In this document: positions 7,799-16,163 of the stretch, one piece after another
Layout: each line of letters starts with the position of its first letter
How positions within the stretch are numbered: the first letter of the stretch is position 1
Assembly (NCBI GenBank): GCA_002496485.1
Contig: DAJW01000081.1
Coordinates: 1-18,766 of the forward strand
DNA length: 18,766 nt
Direction: 5' to 3'
Source: Euryarchaeota archaeon UBA36
GTDB taxonomy: Archaea; Thermoplasmatota; Poseidoniia; Poseidoniales; Thalassarchaeaceae
Program-made: the position numbers and the translations under genes
The notes under the pieces: model-generated
Seen by the model: only the letters and a program-made list of their open reading frames with translations
Told to the model about the DNA's origin: nothing
Database searches by the model: none

Positions 7799-8272
7799 AT
7801 GGATGTATGTATAATACTAGGTTCTAAATCAGATTTACCAATCTGTGAAAAATGTACTGCAATATTAGATGAGTTTGGAATAGGATATGAAGTGAGAGTA
7901 GCTTCTGCCCACAGGGCACCAAAATACCTCGAAGAAGTAATTCTATCTTCAATAGAAAATGGATGTCAAGTATTCATTGGTATGGCAGGAGTTTCGGCTG
8001 CTCTACCAGGAGTGATTGCATCTATGACTCATTTACCAGTTATTGGAGTTCCAGTAGGTGGCAAGGTTCCATTTGATAGTCTACTATCCATAGTTCAGAT
8101 GCCACCCGGAGTTCCAGTAGCATGTGTCGGCGTAGATAGGGGAGATAATGCAGCTGTTCTAAGTGTACAAATACTTTCACAATCAAATTCTGAACTAGCC
8201 AACAGACTAATTGATTGGAGGAAATCAAAGACTAATCAGGTTATTTCCGACGATGAATCATTAAGGTCGTGA
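7799..8272 (+). CDS. purE: Phosphoribosylaminoimidazole carboxylase PurE
   Basis: PurE makes CAIR in de novo purine synthesis, either by moving the carboxyl of N5-CAIR (class I, with PurK) or by carboxylating AIR directly. The 157-residue protein shows ILGSKSDLP (phosphate site), VRVASAHRAP, GMAGVSAALPG, GVPV, LLSIVQMPPGVPVACVGV, and a C-terminal DNAAVLSVQIL helix, all in the expected order. In the E. coli enzyme the equivalent of AGVSAALPG reads with a His (AHLPG); here that His is Ala. This leaves open which of the two reactions is used, and no purK is present in the window. It begins the tight cluster purE-guaAb-ogt; its stop is 4 bases before the guaAb start. Confidence 0.95.
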   Translation: MDVCIILGSKSDLPICEKCTAILDEFGIGYEVRVASAHRAPKYLEEVILSSIENGCQVFIGMAGVSAALPGVIASMTHLPVIGVPVGGKVPFDSLLSIVQMPPGVPVACVGVDRGDNAAVLSVQILSQSNSELANRLIDWRKSKTNQVISDDESLRS

Positions 8273-8276
8273 AAAA

Positions 8277-9221
8277 TTGGAAACACAAGTCTTAATCGAC
8301 GAAGCAATTGAGAATTTACAATCTACTGTTGATGATACAGCAATTATTGCCTGCTCAGGCGGAATTGATAGTACTGTTGCAGCAGTATTAGCACATCGTG
8401 CATTAGGGAATTTACTAAATTGCATTTATGTCGATACTGGATTTATGAGAAAAAATGAATCTACTGAAGTATCTCAGATGTTTTCTGAAATGGGAATAAA
8501 TTTGAAGGTAGTAGATGCGTCCAGCATTTTTTTCAAATCTCTAGAGGGCATAACTGATCCAGAAGAAAAAAGGAAAATTATCGGAGAGCAATTTATTCGA
8601 GTATTCGAGAAAGAACAAGACACTTGTTCAGCTAAGTATCTAATCCAAGGCACCATTGCTCCAGATTGGATTGAATCAGGAGGGGGTGAAAGAGATACAA
8701 TAAAATCTCACCACAATGTTGGTGGAATTCCAGATGAAATAAGTCTAGAAATAATAGAGCCTCTACGAGAATTCTATAAAGATGAAGTAAGAGAAATTGC
8801 AAGGAAAATAGGAATAAAATCAAGTGAGAGGCAACCTTTTCCAGGCCCTGGATTGGCGGTAAGAGTTCTAGGAGAACTTACTCCCAAAAGAGTAGAAACA
8901 TGTAGATCAGCATGCCATCTTGTGGAAACAATGATTGACGAAGCAGCTAAAAATGGACGCTGTGATTTACCCTGGCAATATTTTGCCAGTCTTTTGCCAG
9001 TAAGAAGTGTCGGAGTCCATGGAGACGTTAGGGTCCACGGGGAAACTATAGTAGTTAGAGCAGTAAAAAGTATAGATGGAATGTCAGCAAAATACTCTGA
9101 ATTGCCTCATGACTTATTGCAAGAAATTAGTACCGAAATTACTAATTCGTTGAAGGGTCAAGTTAACAGAGTTGTTTATGACATTACACACAAACCTCCC
9201 GGAACTATTGAATGGGAGTGA
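8277..9221 (+). CDS. guaAb: GMP synthase PP-loop (ATP pyrophosphatase) subunit, archaeal split form
   Basis: GuaAb adenylates XMP and aminates it to GMP, taking ammonia from a separate glutaminase subunit (GuaAa). The 314 residues start straight into the PP-loop domain: ACSGGIDSTVAAVLAHRA carries SGGIDS at residues 27-32. Later come YLIQGTIAPDWIESG, IKSHHNVGGIP, the linker ERQPFPGPGLAVRVLGE, and the dimerisation domain ending in THKPPGTIEWE, as in bacterial GuaA. There is no amidotransferase domain and no guaAa beside it. An in-frame TAA at 8262 and the lack of an early ATG (first internal Met is near residue 57, beyond the PP-loop) make the TTG at 8277 the only workable start. It is preceded closely by the purE stop and followed 4 bases later by ogt. 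Confidence 0.95.
   Translation: METQVLIDEAIENLQSTVDDTAIIACSGGIDSTVAAVLAHRALGNLLNCIYVDTGFMRKNESTEVSQMFSEMGINLKVVDASSIFFKSLEGITDPEEKRKIIGEQFIRVFEKEQDTCSAKYLIQGTIAPDWIESGGGERDTIKSHHNVGGIPDEISLEIIEPLREFYKDEVREIARKIGIKSSERQPFPGPGLAVRVLGELTPKRVETCRSACHLVETMIDEAAKNGRCDLPWQYFASLLPVRSVGVHGDVRVHGETIVVRAVKSIDGMSAKYSELPHDLLQEISTEITNSLKGQVNRVVYDITHKPPGTIEWE
9215..9218 (+). promoter_or_regulatory. Shine-Dalgarno for ogt inside the guaAb end
   Basis: GGAG overlaps the last codons of guaAb and lies 7 bases before the ATG at 9226. It supports this start over the in-frame ATGs at 9172 and 9178, which would sit inside guaAb and add residues not seen in the family. Confidence 0.55.
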
Positions 9222-9225
9222 TATA

Positions 9226-9495
9226 ATGAAAATTGAGGGCACAGATTTCCAGAAAAAGGTTTGGAATGAGATAATGAAAATACCAAAAGGTCAAACAAAA
9301 ACCTACAAACAAATTGCCGAGCTAATCGGAAATCCGAATTCATACAGGGCCGTAGCAAATGCATGCGGAAAAAATCCATATCCAGTAGTCATTCCATGCC
9401 ATAGGGTGATACGCTCAGATGGGAGAATAGGGGGGTATAGTGGCATTGGTGGCGAGAAAACTAAGGCTAAATTATTATCTAATGAGTACAACTGA
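9226..9495 (+). CDS. ogt: Minimal O6-alkylguanine-DNA alkyltransferase (MGMT C-terminal domain)
   Basis: This suicide repair protein moves alkyl groups from O6 of guanine in DNA to its own cysteine. The 89 residues equal only the C-terminal DNA-binding/active-site domain: FQKKVWNEIMKIPKGQTKTY (winged-helix start), RAVANACGKNP (recognition helix and Arg finger), the active site IPCHRVI with C58 (codon 9397-9399), and SDGRIGGYSGIGGEKTKAKLL. The reactive Cys is kept, so this is not an alkyltransferase-like (ATL) protein, where it is Trp. The usual N-terminal domain of about 70-90 residues is missing. It is the third gene of the purE-guaAb-ogt cluster and ends 42 bases before tRNA-Asn. Confidence 0.92.
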   Translation: MKIEGTDFQKKVWNEIMKIPKGQTKTYKQIAELIGNPNSYRAVANACGKNPYPVVIPCHRVIRSDGRIGGYSGIGGEKTKAKLLSNEYN

Positions 9496-9537
9496 CTTCC
9501 GATTCTTTGATGAATGGATGTGTTAGCCGACAGATGG

Positions 9538-9613
9538 GCCGACATAGCTTAGTTGGTGGAGCGGTGGACTGTTAATCCACAGGTCGCAGGTTCGAGTCCT
9601 GCTGTCGGCGCCA
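9538..9613 (+). tRNA. tRNA-Asn(GTT)
   Basis: A full cloverleaf can be drawn. The acceptor stem is GCCGACA (9538-9544) pairing with TGTCGGC (9603-9609), with discriminator G and an encoded CCA (9611-9613). The D arm contains AGTTGGTGGAGC. The anticodon stem GTGGA/TCCAC encloses loop CTGTTAA with anticodon GTT (9571-9573), and the T arm is GCAGGTTCGAGTCCTGC. No intron is present. GTT reads both Asn codons. Confidence 0.97.
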
Positions 9614-9615
9614 TC

Positions 9616-9620
9616 TTTTT
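9616..9620 (+). terminator. T-tract after tRNA-Asn
   Basis: Five T follow the encoded CCA by two bases, which fits termination or a 3' trailer signal. The stretch from here to glyA (about 100 bases) is T-rich and holds no gene that I can see. Confidence 0.3.
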
Positions 9621-9718
9621 ATCAACTTTAATTTGAATTTTTTCACAATTTTCTTCATTGATTTTTTTTGAGGTCATACAGTCCCAACACTCATGAGCTT
9701 CCTTTCATCAGCCGATGC

Positions 9719-10999
9719 ATGGGTACTAGGGAGTCAGTTACTAGGGCACTAGAGGCAATAGAAAATTCAGGTAGACATTATCGAGACAGCTTACCGATGA
9801 TCGCAAGTGAAAATATAATCAGTCCATTAGTCAGAAAGGCCTGTAATTCAGATTTACATGGCCGTTATGCAGAAGGGCTTCCATTCAAACGATATTATCA
9901 AGGATGTGATGATTTCGATACAATCGAAGATCTAGGAATAATTAGTGCGAAGAAGGTTTTCAATTGTACATTTGCGAATATACAATCAACTTCAGGAACC
10001 AACTCAAATATTGGTACATTGAAGGCTTTAACAAAACCCGGTGACACTATTACCGCTGTTTCTACTGCTGATGGAGGGCATATTTCTCACGCCAGAATGG
10101 GCGGAGTTGGAGTAAGAGGCCTAAATCTGATTACTTATCCTTGGGATGAGGATCGGATGGAGCCAGACATAGATGCTTCTGCAAAATTAATCAGAGAATC
10201 TGAACCCAGCCTAGCTCTTTTTGGGCAATCAGTTTTTCTATTTCCTACTCCTATGAAAGAACTGGCCGATGTTGCACATGAGGTTGATGCAAAGGTAATG
10301 TATGATTCTGCACATGTTTTGGGGCTGATTGCAGGTGGACAATTTCAAGATCCCTTAGGAGAAGGGGCTGATGTAATGACTGGAAGTAGTCATAAGACCT
10401 TCCCTGGGCCTCAAGGTGGTTTTGTACTATCCAAATCAGAAGATGAGAAATTCCATCGAAAATTGAACAGTGGAATATTTCCAGGGGTATGTTCTTCATA
10501 TCACTTACATCATGTAGCTGGAAAAGTAATATCATTACTAGAATTTGAGGAGTTTGGTGAAAAATATGCTAGTGACATAATTGCCAACTCTAAGGCCTTG
10601 GCATCTGCTTTAGCATCCGAAGGATTTGATGTATTGGCAGAAGATAGAGGATATACAGAAAGCCATCAAGTTGTAACTAGACATGGAGAAAAAGATTCAG
10701 GTGCAGGTAGAAAGGCTGCAAAAATATTAGAGGACTCTGGGATTATTACCAATATGAATATGTTACCAGGAGATACAAAGGCTCTATCTCCAAGTGGACT
10801 CAGATTAGGAACACCCGAGTTGACGAGATTGGGCATGGGTACTGATGAAATGCAAGATATTGCTAAATTCTTCTCAAGGGCATTAATATCGAAAGAATCT
10901 CCTAAAAATATTAGGAATGATATTATGAGTTTTAAGAGTAATTTTCAAACAGTTAATTATTGTTTTGAGCCCGGTCCAGCCTATCCAGGACTAGATTAG
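9719..10999 (+). CDS. glyA: Serine hydroxymethyltransferase
   Basis: GlyA interconverts serine and glycine, loading the hydroxymethyl carbon onto tetrahydrofolate (some archaea use a pterin analogue). The sequence has PMIASENIISP, GRYAEGLPFKRYYQGC (a variant of the G-x-RYYxG block), STADGGHISHARMG, VMYDSAHVLGLIAGG, and the PLP site MTGSSHKTFPGPQGG with lysine K226 (codon 10394-10396). HKTFPGPQGG is the archaeal form of the motif (bacterial enzymes read HKTLRGPRGG). The C-terminal SGLRLGTPELTRLGMG is also conserved. I chose ATG 9719, giving 426 residues; an in-frame TTG at 9668 would add 17 residues not expected in the family. It supplies the same methylene-THF pool as the glycine cleavage genes upstream. 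It follows tRNA-Asn and has its own T-rich upstream region, so it is probably a separate transcript. Confidence 0.95.
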   Translation: MGTRESVTRALEAIENSGRHYRDSLPMIASENIISPLVRKACNSDLHGRYAEGLPFKRYYQGCDDFDTIEDLGIISAKKVFNCTFANIQSTSGTNSNIGTLKALTKPGDTITAVSTADGGHISHARMGGVGVRGLNLITYPWDEDRMEPDIDASAKLIRESEPSLALFGQSVFLFPTPMKELADVAHEVDAKVMYDSAHVLGLIAGGQFQDPLGEGADVMTGSSHKTFPGPQGGFVLSKSEDEKFHRKLNSGIFPGVCSSYHLHHVAGKVISLLEFEEFGEKYASDIIANSKALASALASEGFDVLAEDRGYTESHQVVTRHGEKDSGAGRKAAKILEDSGIITNMNMLPGDTKALSPSGLRLGTPELTRLGMGTDEMQDIAKFFSRALISKESPKNIRNDIMSFKSNFQTVNYCFEPGPAYPGLD

Positions 11000-11037
11000 T
11001 CCGCAACATATACATCTGAGCGTTTAATCGATAGATT

Positions 11038-14000
11038 GTGAATACAAAACCCTTAGGCGCTGTAATGTTATGTTTAATTCTCCTTCTTCCAGGATGTACT
11101 AGTATTACTGGAGATGTCAAAGATGAAGATTTAGAAGTAAATAATGAAATAATAAACTGCCAAGATGACCCATCTCAAAGTGGGTGTTTAGTGAAAATTT
11201 CTCCTAACGATTGCTCTTTGAGTGAGATATTTGATACAGACTCATGCCGAGAGATAAATAGTCCAAAAAACCTACAAATGGGCGTTTCTGAGTTAATTCT
11301 AGAAATCAATTCAGAAATGCAACCACTTACTCCCAGCTTCTTAGGAGATAGACCATCATCATGGTCTATATCCCCCAATCTTCCAGAGGGAATAATCATG
11401 GATTTAGATTCTGGAGTTATTTCAGGCATTCCAATCGTCGAATCGATATCCAAAAATTATACTGTTACAGCTACTAATTTTGCGGGATCAACATCATTTA
11501 ATTTTTCAATACGAATTACCAGTAAACAACCAGTTTCAATATCTTATTCTCCTTCAATATTGGAATGTACCGTGAATAATACTTGTTCGAATAATATTAC
11601 TATAGAAGGTGGAATTCCTACATTCTATTCAATTATTCCAGAACTTCCATATGGATTATATTTACTTCAAAGTGGGGAAATCCAAGGAATCCCTCAAAAT
11701 TCAGGAAATTCAAATCATACAATTATTGCATCAAATTCTGGCGGATACATCAGTAAAAATATCACAATTTCAATATCAGATGAAAAAATTTTCAATATTG
11801 AATACAACTTCACTGAACAATCTCTAGTAATTGGGCAGGCAATAGAAATTAATCCACAAATAATTGGTCCAAATCCTAATACTTGGATATCAGAACCCGA
11901 TTTACCCGAAGGACTAATCATTTCAGAAAAAGGTAAAATTATTGGTATCCCTACTAAAATTCAGAATTTCATTACGTATAATATTCAAGGTTCTAATGGT
12001 GCTGGGACTGTTTCTACCAACATTTCATTCGAGATAATAGATATCGGAACAAAAAATTTATCTTATGGAAATTCTCAATTTTCATTTATGATAAATGAAG
12101 ATGTTCAACCCATTATTCCTTATTGGGATGGTGGAAATCCTACTTCATGGGAAATAAATAATAATCTTCCAATTGGCTTATTTTTTGATGATGAAACCGG
12201 AATTATTTTTGGAAAACCTTCTCTACAATCGAATACTAAATATTTTACAATCTGGGCAAATAACTCAGGCGGATCCACATATTTCCAGTTTTCATTGGAA
12301 GTAATCGAGTATACAATTTCAATATCGTGGCCATTAGATGAAATTGCAATAGCGTCCAATAATTCATTCTTAATGAGGTCAAATTTCTCAGCCCCGAATG
12401 GTAGTACTTGGGAGATATCACCATCACTGCCCAATGGATTGAGTCTATTTGATAATGGTACAATAATTGGCACTCCAATTGAACGTTCAGACTGGGATGA
12501 GTACTTTATCTGGGTTAATTTTTCTGGCTTCTCTGCTAATAGTAGCTTTTGGCTCGCAGTTCATGATTTGATTGCAGATCAATCCGAGATAATAAGGGGC
12601 ATGGAAGTTACAAATTGGAACGGCCTTCCGTCTACAATTTTACCCGTTGGCAAATGGTCTTTTCCCGTTGGAATCTCATCTAGAGATGATGGAAAAATTG
12701 GGAATCCAGTAATTTCTGCAAGTCATGTTGGAAGAGGAAAGATGTTAGGTTATGGTCATGAAAGCTGGATTAGTGGAGGACATACAACCCAAGAACTGAC
12801 ATTTTCATTACAAGCAGTGCAGTGGGTTTGTGGTAAAGAGGCGGAAATTGGAATTTCATATGGTTCCGGACTGTCTCATTACAAAGAAGATTTGGAGAAT
12901 GATGGACATAATGTACAAGAATCAATATCTTTAGATGATTTATCCGAAGTAGATTGTCTAATTGATGAATTTTGGAATGGACATGATGCTAGAGATAATT
13001 CCCTTATAGAAGACTTTCTAGTCTCAGGCGGCGGTTTAATTATGGGTGGCCATTCTTGGTATTGGTCATATTCCAACTCAGATTTATCCAATAGTTTCCC
13101 GGGAAATAAAATCGCCAAAACCACAGGACTCTTCGTTTCAAACACAATTGGTGGAAATATAATAGATATGTCATCAATTCCCCACTCTCTGAATTCTCCA
13201 AAACTCGCCATCAATGCATTGACAAACCATATTCTAGATATTCAAGAATTAACGGAAGAAGAATCAAAGATTGCAGACTCCACTATTTCACTATGTACCG
13301 ATGTAATTTCACTGGATTTCGATAAATTCTGGAATCCACTTAGAGAATTAGTTAACTTATCGGGATGGACGGTAATCGAATATGGATCTTTATATGAAGA
13401 TGTAGGACATAATTTTGGAGCTGATCCGGTCGCAGATTCCCTAATTAGAATTGAATCAGCACTTACTCTCAAACTACCCGCCGAAGAATTGATACCTCAT
13501 CCAAGTCACGAACAATTTCCAGGCAAGGTTCCAGATAATGCTACTAGGATATCTAGAACTATCATAGTTGATGGGAATCAAAGTGGATTAGATAGTAATT
13601 TCGGGTATTCGAATCCTCGAGCTGATATTCGTATATCTACAGGATTATATGCCGCTGCAGGAGAAATAGTTACAATTTCAGTACAACCCGACATTGTAAC
13701 TTCAGGCACCAAGGTCCTCATAGGGGCACACACAGATACACTTTGGAACAAAGATCAAATTCACCGACACCCTGTAATTAGTAGATGGTGGGAAATAGAT
13801 AATATTTCAACAGAGGTAGGAAATGCTTTTGGCGGTCAGATATATATTACCATACCTGCAGGTTCAACTATAGGGAATTTCAGTGTTAACATAGACAATG
13901 CGGTTAAATCACCCACCTTCATTCTAGGTCAAACAGATATGTTTCAATGGTTAAATCAATACAGATATCATCCTGCACCTTGGGCAGAAATTGGTAGCGA

Positions 14001-15060
14001 TCTATTCATACTTACAGTCCCTAGTCATGAAATTAGAAACCTTGAAAATCCCGATGAATTGATGCATTGGTGGAATCAAGCCTTATCTATGGAACATGAA
14101 CTATACGGATTCCTGCCATGGCCTAGAATTGAAAGAGCAGTATTTGATGCACAAATTTCAGTTGGTTGGATGCATTCAGGATATCCATTCATGGCACACG
14201 ATTTAAGTGTCCCAGATGTAGTTAATTTCACATATATGAGCGAGAATGGGGATTGGGGAATGTTTCATGAATTGGGGCATAATCATCAATGGATGCCTTC
14301 CACACTTCCTGGAACAGTTGAAACAGGATGTAACTTCGCTAGTGTTTATCTAATGGAAGAATTAGTAGGTATTTCAGGCCATGGAGCACTAGAAATAAAC
14401 AATAGAAAAGCTAGAACTAGGGAATATTTCGATGATGGTTCAAATATCTCAAACTGGTCAGTCTGGGTTGCATTGGAGACATTTTTAATTATCAAAGAAA
14501 ACTGGGGTTGGACCCCTATTACTGAAGCCCTAAAAGTATACTATGATTTACCTGAAGAGCAAATACCTTCTAACGATATTGAAGAATATAATGCATGGGT
14601 AATTCATATCTCAACTAAATCAGGTTTTAATTTGGCCCCATATCATCAGGCTTGGGGATTCCCAATTACTCAATCAACATTTGATGAATTAAGTCACCTG
14701 CCCGTCTGGGTCGACGATCCTTTAAGGAGTACTTATTTTGAGTATGATAGCATACTGAGAAATTTAAGCTCTCCAATCATATCATCACCTAATTCAGCTA
14801 CAGTAAATTGGGAAACTTATGATAATGGAACAAATATTTCTCTAACAATTTTCTATGGAGAGAATGATGGGGGGAATAATCAACTGGCATGGGAAAATAG
14901 TCAATTTATTGGTTCAACAAATGTAGGCAATCATTCTACGACTCTTACTGGATTAGATTGCTGTGGAACTACATATTATGCTAGAATCCATTCATCTAAT
15001 GGAAATAGTGAGAAATGGTACGGGCCAATTTCCTGGACTACTGACTATCTTCCAGATTGA
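11038..15060 (+). CDS. Large surface lipoprotein: five putative-Ig repeats, amidotransferase-like region, M60-type zinc peptidase, Fn3-like end
   Basis: A GTG start gives a 1340-residue protein with an export signal ending in LLLPGC, so C20 is the likely lipid anchor. Residues about 80-510 hold five putative-Ig (He_PIG-like) repeats, each with a W/Y-x-I-x-P-x-LPxGL core, then G-x-I-x-GxP, then a beta strand. They carry at least fifteen N-x-S/T sequons, which fits archaeal N-glycosylation. Residues about 520-730 (GKMLGYGHESWI, GGGLIMGGHSWYWS) look like the class-I amidotransferase-like fold that precedes M60 domains in TCAF/IMPa-type proteins. The M60 part has FHELGHNHQ with H1077, E1078, H1081 and a third-ligand candidate E1095, the gluzincin HExxH plus Glu pattern. 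The last 100 residues look fibronectin-III-like. M60 enzymes commonly cut glycoproteins or mucins. The substrate here is unknown. Confidence 0.9.
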   Translation: MNTKPLGAVMLCLILLLPGCTSITGDVKDEDLEVNNEIINCQDDPSQSGCLVKISPNDCSLSEIFDTDSCREINSPKNLQMGVSELILEINSEMQPLTPSFLGDRPSSWSISPNLPEGIIMDLDSGVISGIPIVESISKNYTVTATNFAGSTSFNFSIRITSKQPVSISYSPSILECTVNNTCSNNITIEGGIPTFYSIIPELPYGLYLLQSGEIQGIPQNSGNSNHTIIASNSGGYISKNITISISDEKIFNIEYNFTEQSLVIGQAIEINPQIIGPNPNTWISEPDLPEGLIISEKGKIIGIPTKIQNFITYNIQGSNGAGTVSTNISFEIIDIGTKNLSYGNSQFSFMINEDVQPIIPYWDGGNPTSWEINNNLPIGLFFDDETGIIFGKPSLQSNTKYFTIWANNSGGSTYFQFSLEVIEYTISISWPLDEIAIASNNSFLMRSNFSAPNGSTWEISPSLPNGLSLFDNGTIIGTPIERSDWDEYFIWVNFSGFSANSSFWLAVHDLIADQSEIIRGMEVTNWNGLPSTILPVGKWSFPVGISSRDDGKIGNPVISASHVGRGKMLGYGHESWISGGHTTQELTFSLQAVQWVCGKEAEIGISYGSGLSHYKEDLENDGHNVQESISLDDLSEVDCLIDEFWNGHDARDNSLIEDFLVSGGGLIMGGHSWYWSYSNSDLSNSFPGNKIAKTTGLFVSNTIGGNIIDMSSIPHSLNSPKLAINALTNHILDIQELTEEESKIADSTISLCTDVISLDFDKFWNPLRELVNLSGWTVIEYGSLYEDVGHNFGADPVADSLIRIESALTLKLPAEELIPHPSHEQFPGKVPDNATRISRTIIVDGNQSGLDSNFGYSNPRADIRISTGLYAAAGEIVTISVQPDIVTSGTKVLIGAHTDTLWNKDQIHRHPVISRWWEIDNISTEVGNAFGGQIYITIPAGSTIGNFSVNIDNAVKSPTFILGQTDMFQWLNQYRYHPAPWAEIGSDLFILTVPSHEIRNLENPDELMHWWNQALSMEHELYGFLPWPRIERAVFDAQISVGWMHSGYPFMAHDLSVPDVVNFTYMSENGDWGMFHELGHNHQWMPSTLPGTVETGCNFASVYLMEELVGISGHGALEINNRKARTREYFDDGSNISNWSVWVALETFLIIKENWGWTPITEALKVYYDLPEEQIPSNDIEEYNAWVIHISTKSGFNLAPYHQAWGFPITQSTFDELSHLPVWVDDPLRSTYFEYDSILRNLSSPIISSPNSATVNWETYDNGTNISLTIFYGENDGGNNQLAWENSQFIGSTNVGNHSTTLTGLDCCGTTYYARIHSSNGNSEKWYGPISWTTDYLPD

Positions 15061-16160
15061 ATCCTGATTAAATTTTCTAGTGATATTCTAATCTTATTTT
15101 TCTCATGTATTTGAGCAAGAGGAATCCAAATTATGGTATGTCCTATCGTGAAAATAAATGCAGGTATTAGGTCTAGTCTAGGCATGTCCTGTACAATAAT
15201 CGCCACTATGCCCAATACTGCAAAATGGCACACATATATTGTTAGTGACAATCTACCTGCCGGCTCAATAATATTTATTTTTTCACCAAATCGCGGACTT
15301 CCTCCTGATAGTTCATCACCCTCTAAAATTCTCATAACTAGTATAACTATAGTCCCTGAAACCAATAAGAAAGGCATACTAGCGGGAAAAAAGGTAAGTA
15401 TAGCATCACCATTAGTTAAGGCCCAAATTCTTTCCGAAACCAAGGAATAGGCAATAGTTATGAAGATCGTAAATAGTCCAATAGTAATAACTACATCTCT
15501 AGCTTTAGGAAAATCTGACAAGTCAAATATAATTGTCCCCAGAATACTAAAAAATAACCATGGAAATAGTGGATAGGTGCCATTCCATAATAGTCTTTCA
15601 ATCCAAATCAACCAATTTTCCGACGAGACTCTTTCAAACCAACTAAGTTGATCACTGGCTATTTCTCCAATTAAAATCGGAGAAAAGGCAAGAATAAATG
15701 CCAATGCAACTCTAAATGATAAAGATAATCTTATCAAAAATGGGGCTAAAATCGCAGATATAGCCAGTAGAGTTAGTACTCCCGGAGTATGCCATTCAAA
15801 TCTACCACCATTATTGACATTTAAAAATAAATTTACTAGTAATTGACTCAATGTAAGTATCACAACTCTGGGAAAAATCCAATTCACCCAATCCTTAGTT
15901 GAATAATTCCTTTCTTTCTTTTTTTTGGCACTGTTATACATCGCCCAACCTGAAATAGTGACAAACATTGGCGCTGCCATTCCACCGAAAGCAGCAGCGA
16001 CAAATGCAGCTGGATGTCCTACTGTAATCCCCTTAGGTGGGATAATTGCAGCAGTATGTACTTCTACCATGCACAGGACTGCAATAGCCTTCATCCTGTC
16101 AATATGTTTGAGCCTCACTTTAGTGACCAAAAACTCTACAATAGTAAAATTTCCTGTCAC
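15045..16160 (-). CDS. Polytopic membrane acyltransferase, DUF1624/HGSNAT-YeiB type
   Basis: The protein is very hydrophobic with roughly ten membrane helices. The family mark is at the N-terminus: RLKHIDRMKAIAVLCMVEVH (R..ID..K/RxxAVxxMxxxH), followed by PMFVTISGWAMY, the F-x-x-SG signature of this class. Near the C-terminus AGRLSLTIYVCHFAVLGI matches the GR-x-x-LT-x-Y block of YeiB-like proteins. Relatives move acetyl or acyl groups from the cytoplasmic donor to sugars or lipids on the other side of the membrane (HGSNAT acetylates heparan glucosamine in lysosomes). The start is uncertain: GTG 16160 is used here, while GTG at 16118 would begin at VRLKHID and is also plausible. It lies 3 bases after the stop of the CD36-like gene, so both are probably one operon, and its 3' end overlaps the M60 lipoprotein gene by 16 bases. 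The acceptor is unknown. Confidence 0.85.
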   Translation of the reverse strand: MTGNFTIVEFLVTKVRLKHIDRMKAIAVLCMVEVHTAAIIPPKGITVGHPAAFVAAAFGGMAAPMFVTISGWAMYNSAKKKKERNYSTKDWVNWIFPRVVILTLSQLLVNLFLNVNNGGRFEWHTPGVLTLLAISAILAPFLIRLSLSFRVALAFILAFSPILIGEIASDQLSWFERVSSENWLIWIERLLWNGTYPLFPWLFFSILGTIIFDLSDFPKARDVVITIGLFTIFITIAYSLVSERIWALTNGDAILTFFPASMPFLLVSGTIVILVMRILEGDELSGGSPRFGEKINIIEPAGRLSLTIYVCHFAVLGIVAIIVQDMPRLDLIPAFIFTIGHTIIWIPLAQIHEKNKIRISLENLIRIQSGR

Positions 16161-16163
16161 TTA

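Noticed and set aside
9538..9613. tRNA-Asn as an integration (att) site
   Set aside because: No integrase gene, no repeat of the tRNA 3' end and no mobile-element genes are seen nearby.
12120..12473. 117-codon minus-strand open frame inside the M60 lipoprotein gene
   Set aside because: It overlaps well-formed putative-Ig repeats in the plus frame; opposite-strand frames of this size are expected by chance there.
15133..15450. 105-codon plus-strand open frame opposite the acyltransferase
   Set aside because: It mirrors hydrophobic codons of the minus-strand membrane protein, which often leaves an open opposite frame. No start signal or family features are visible.
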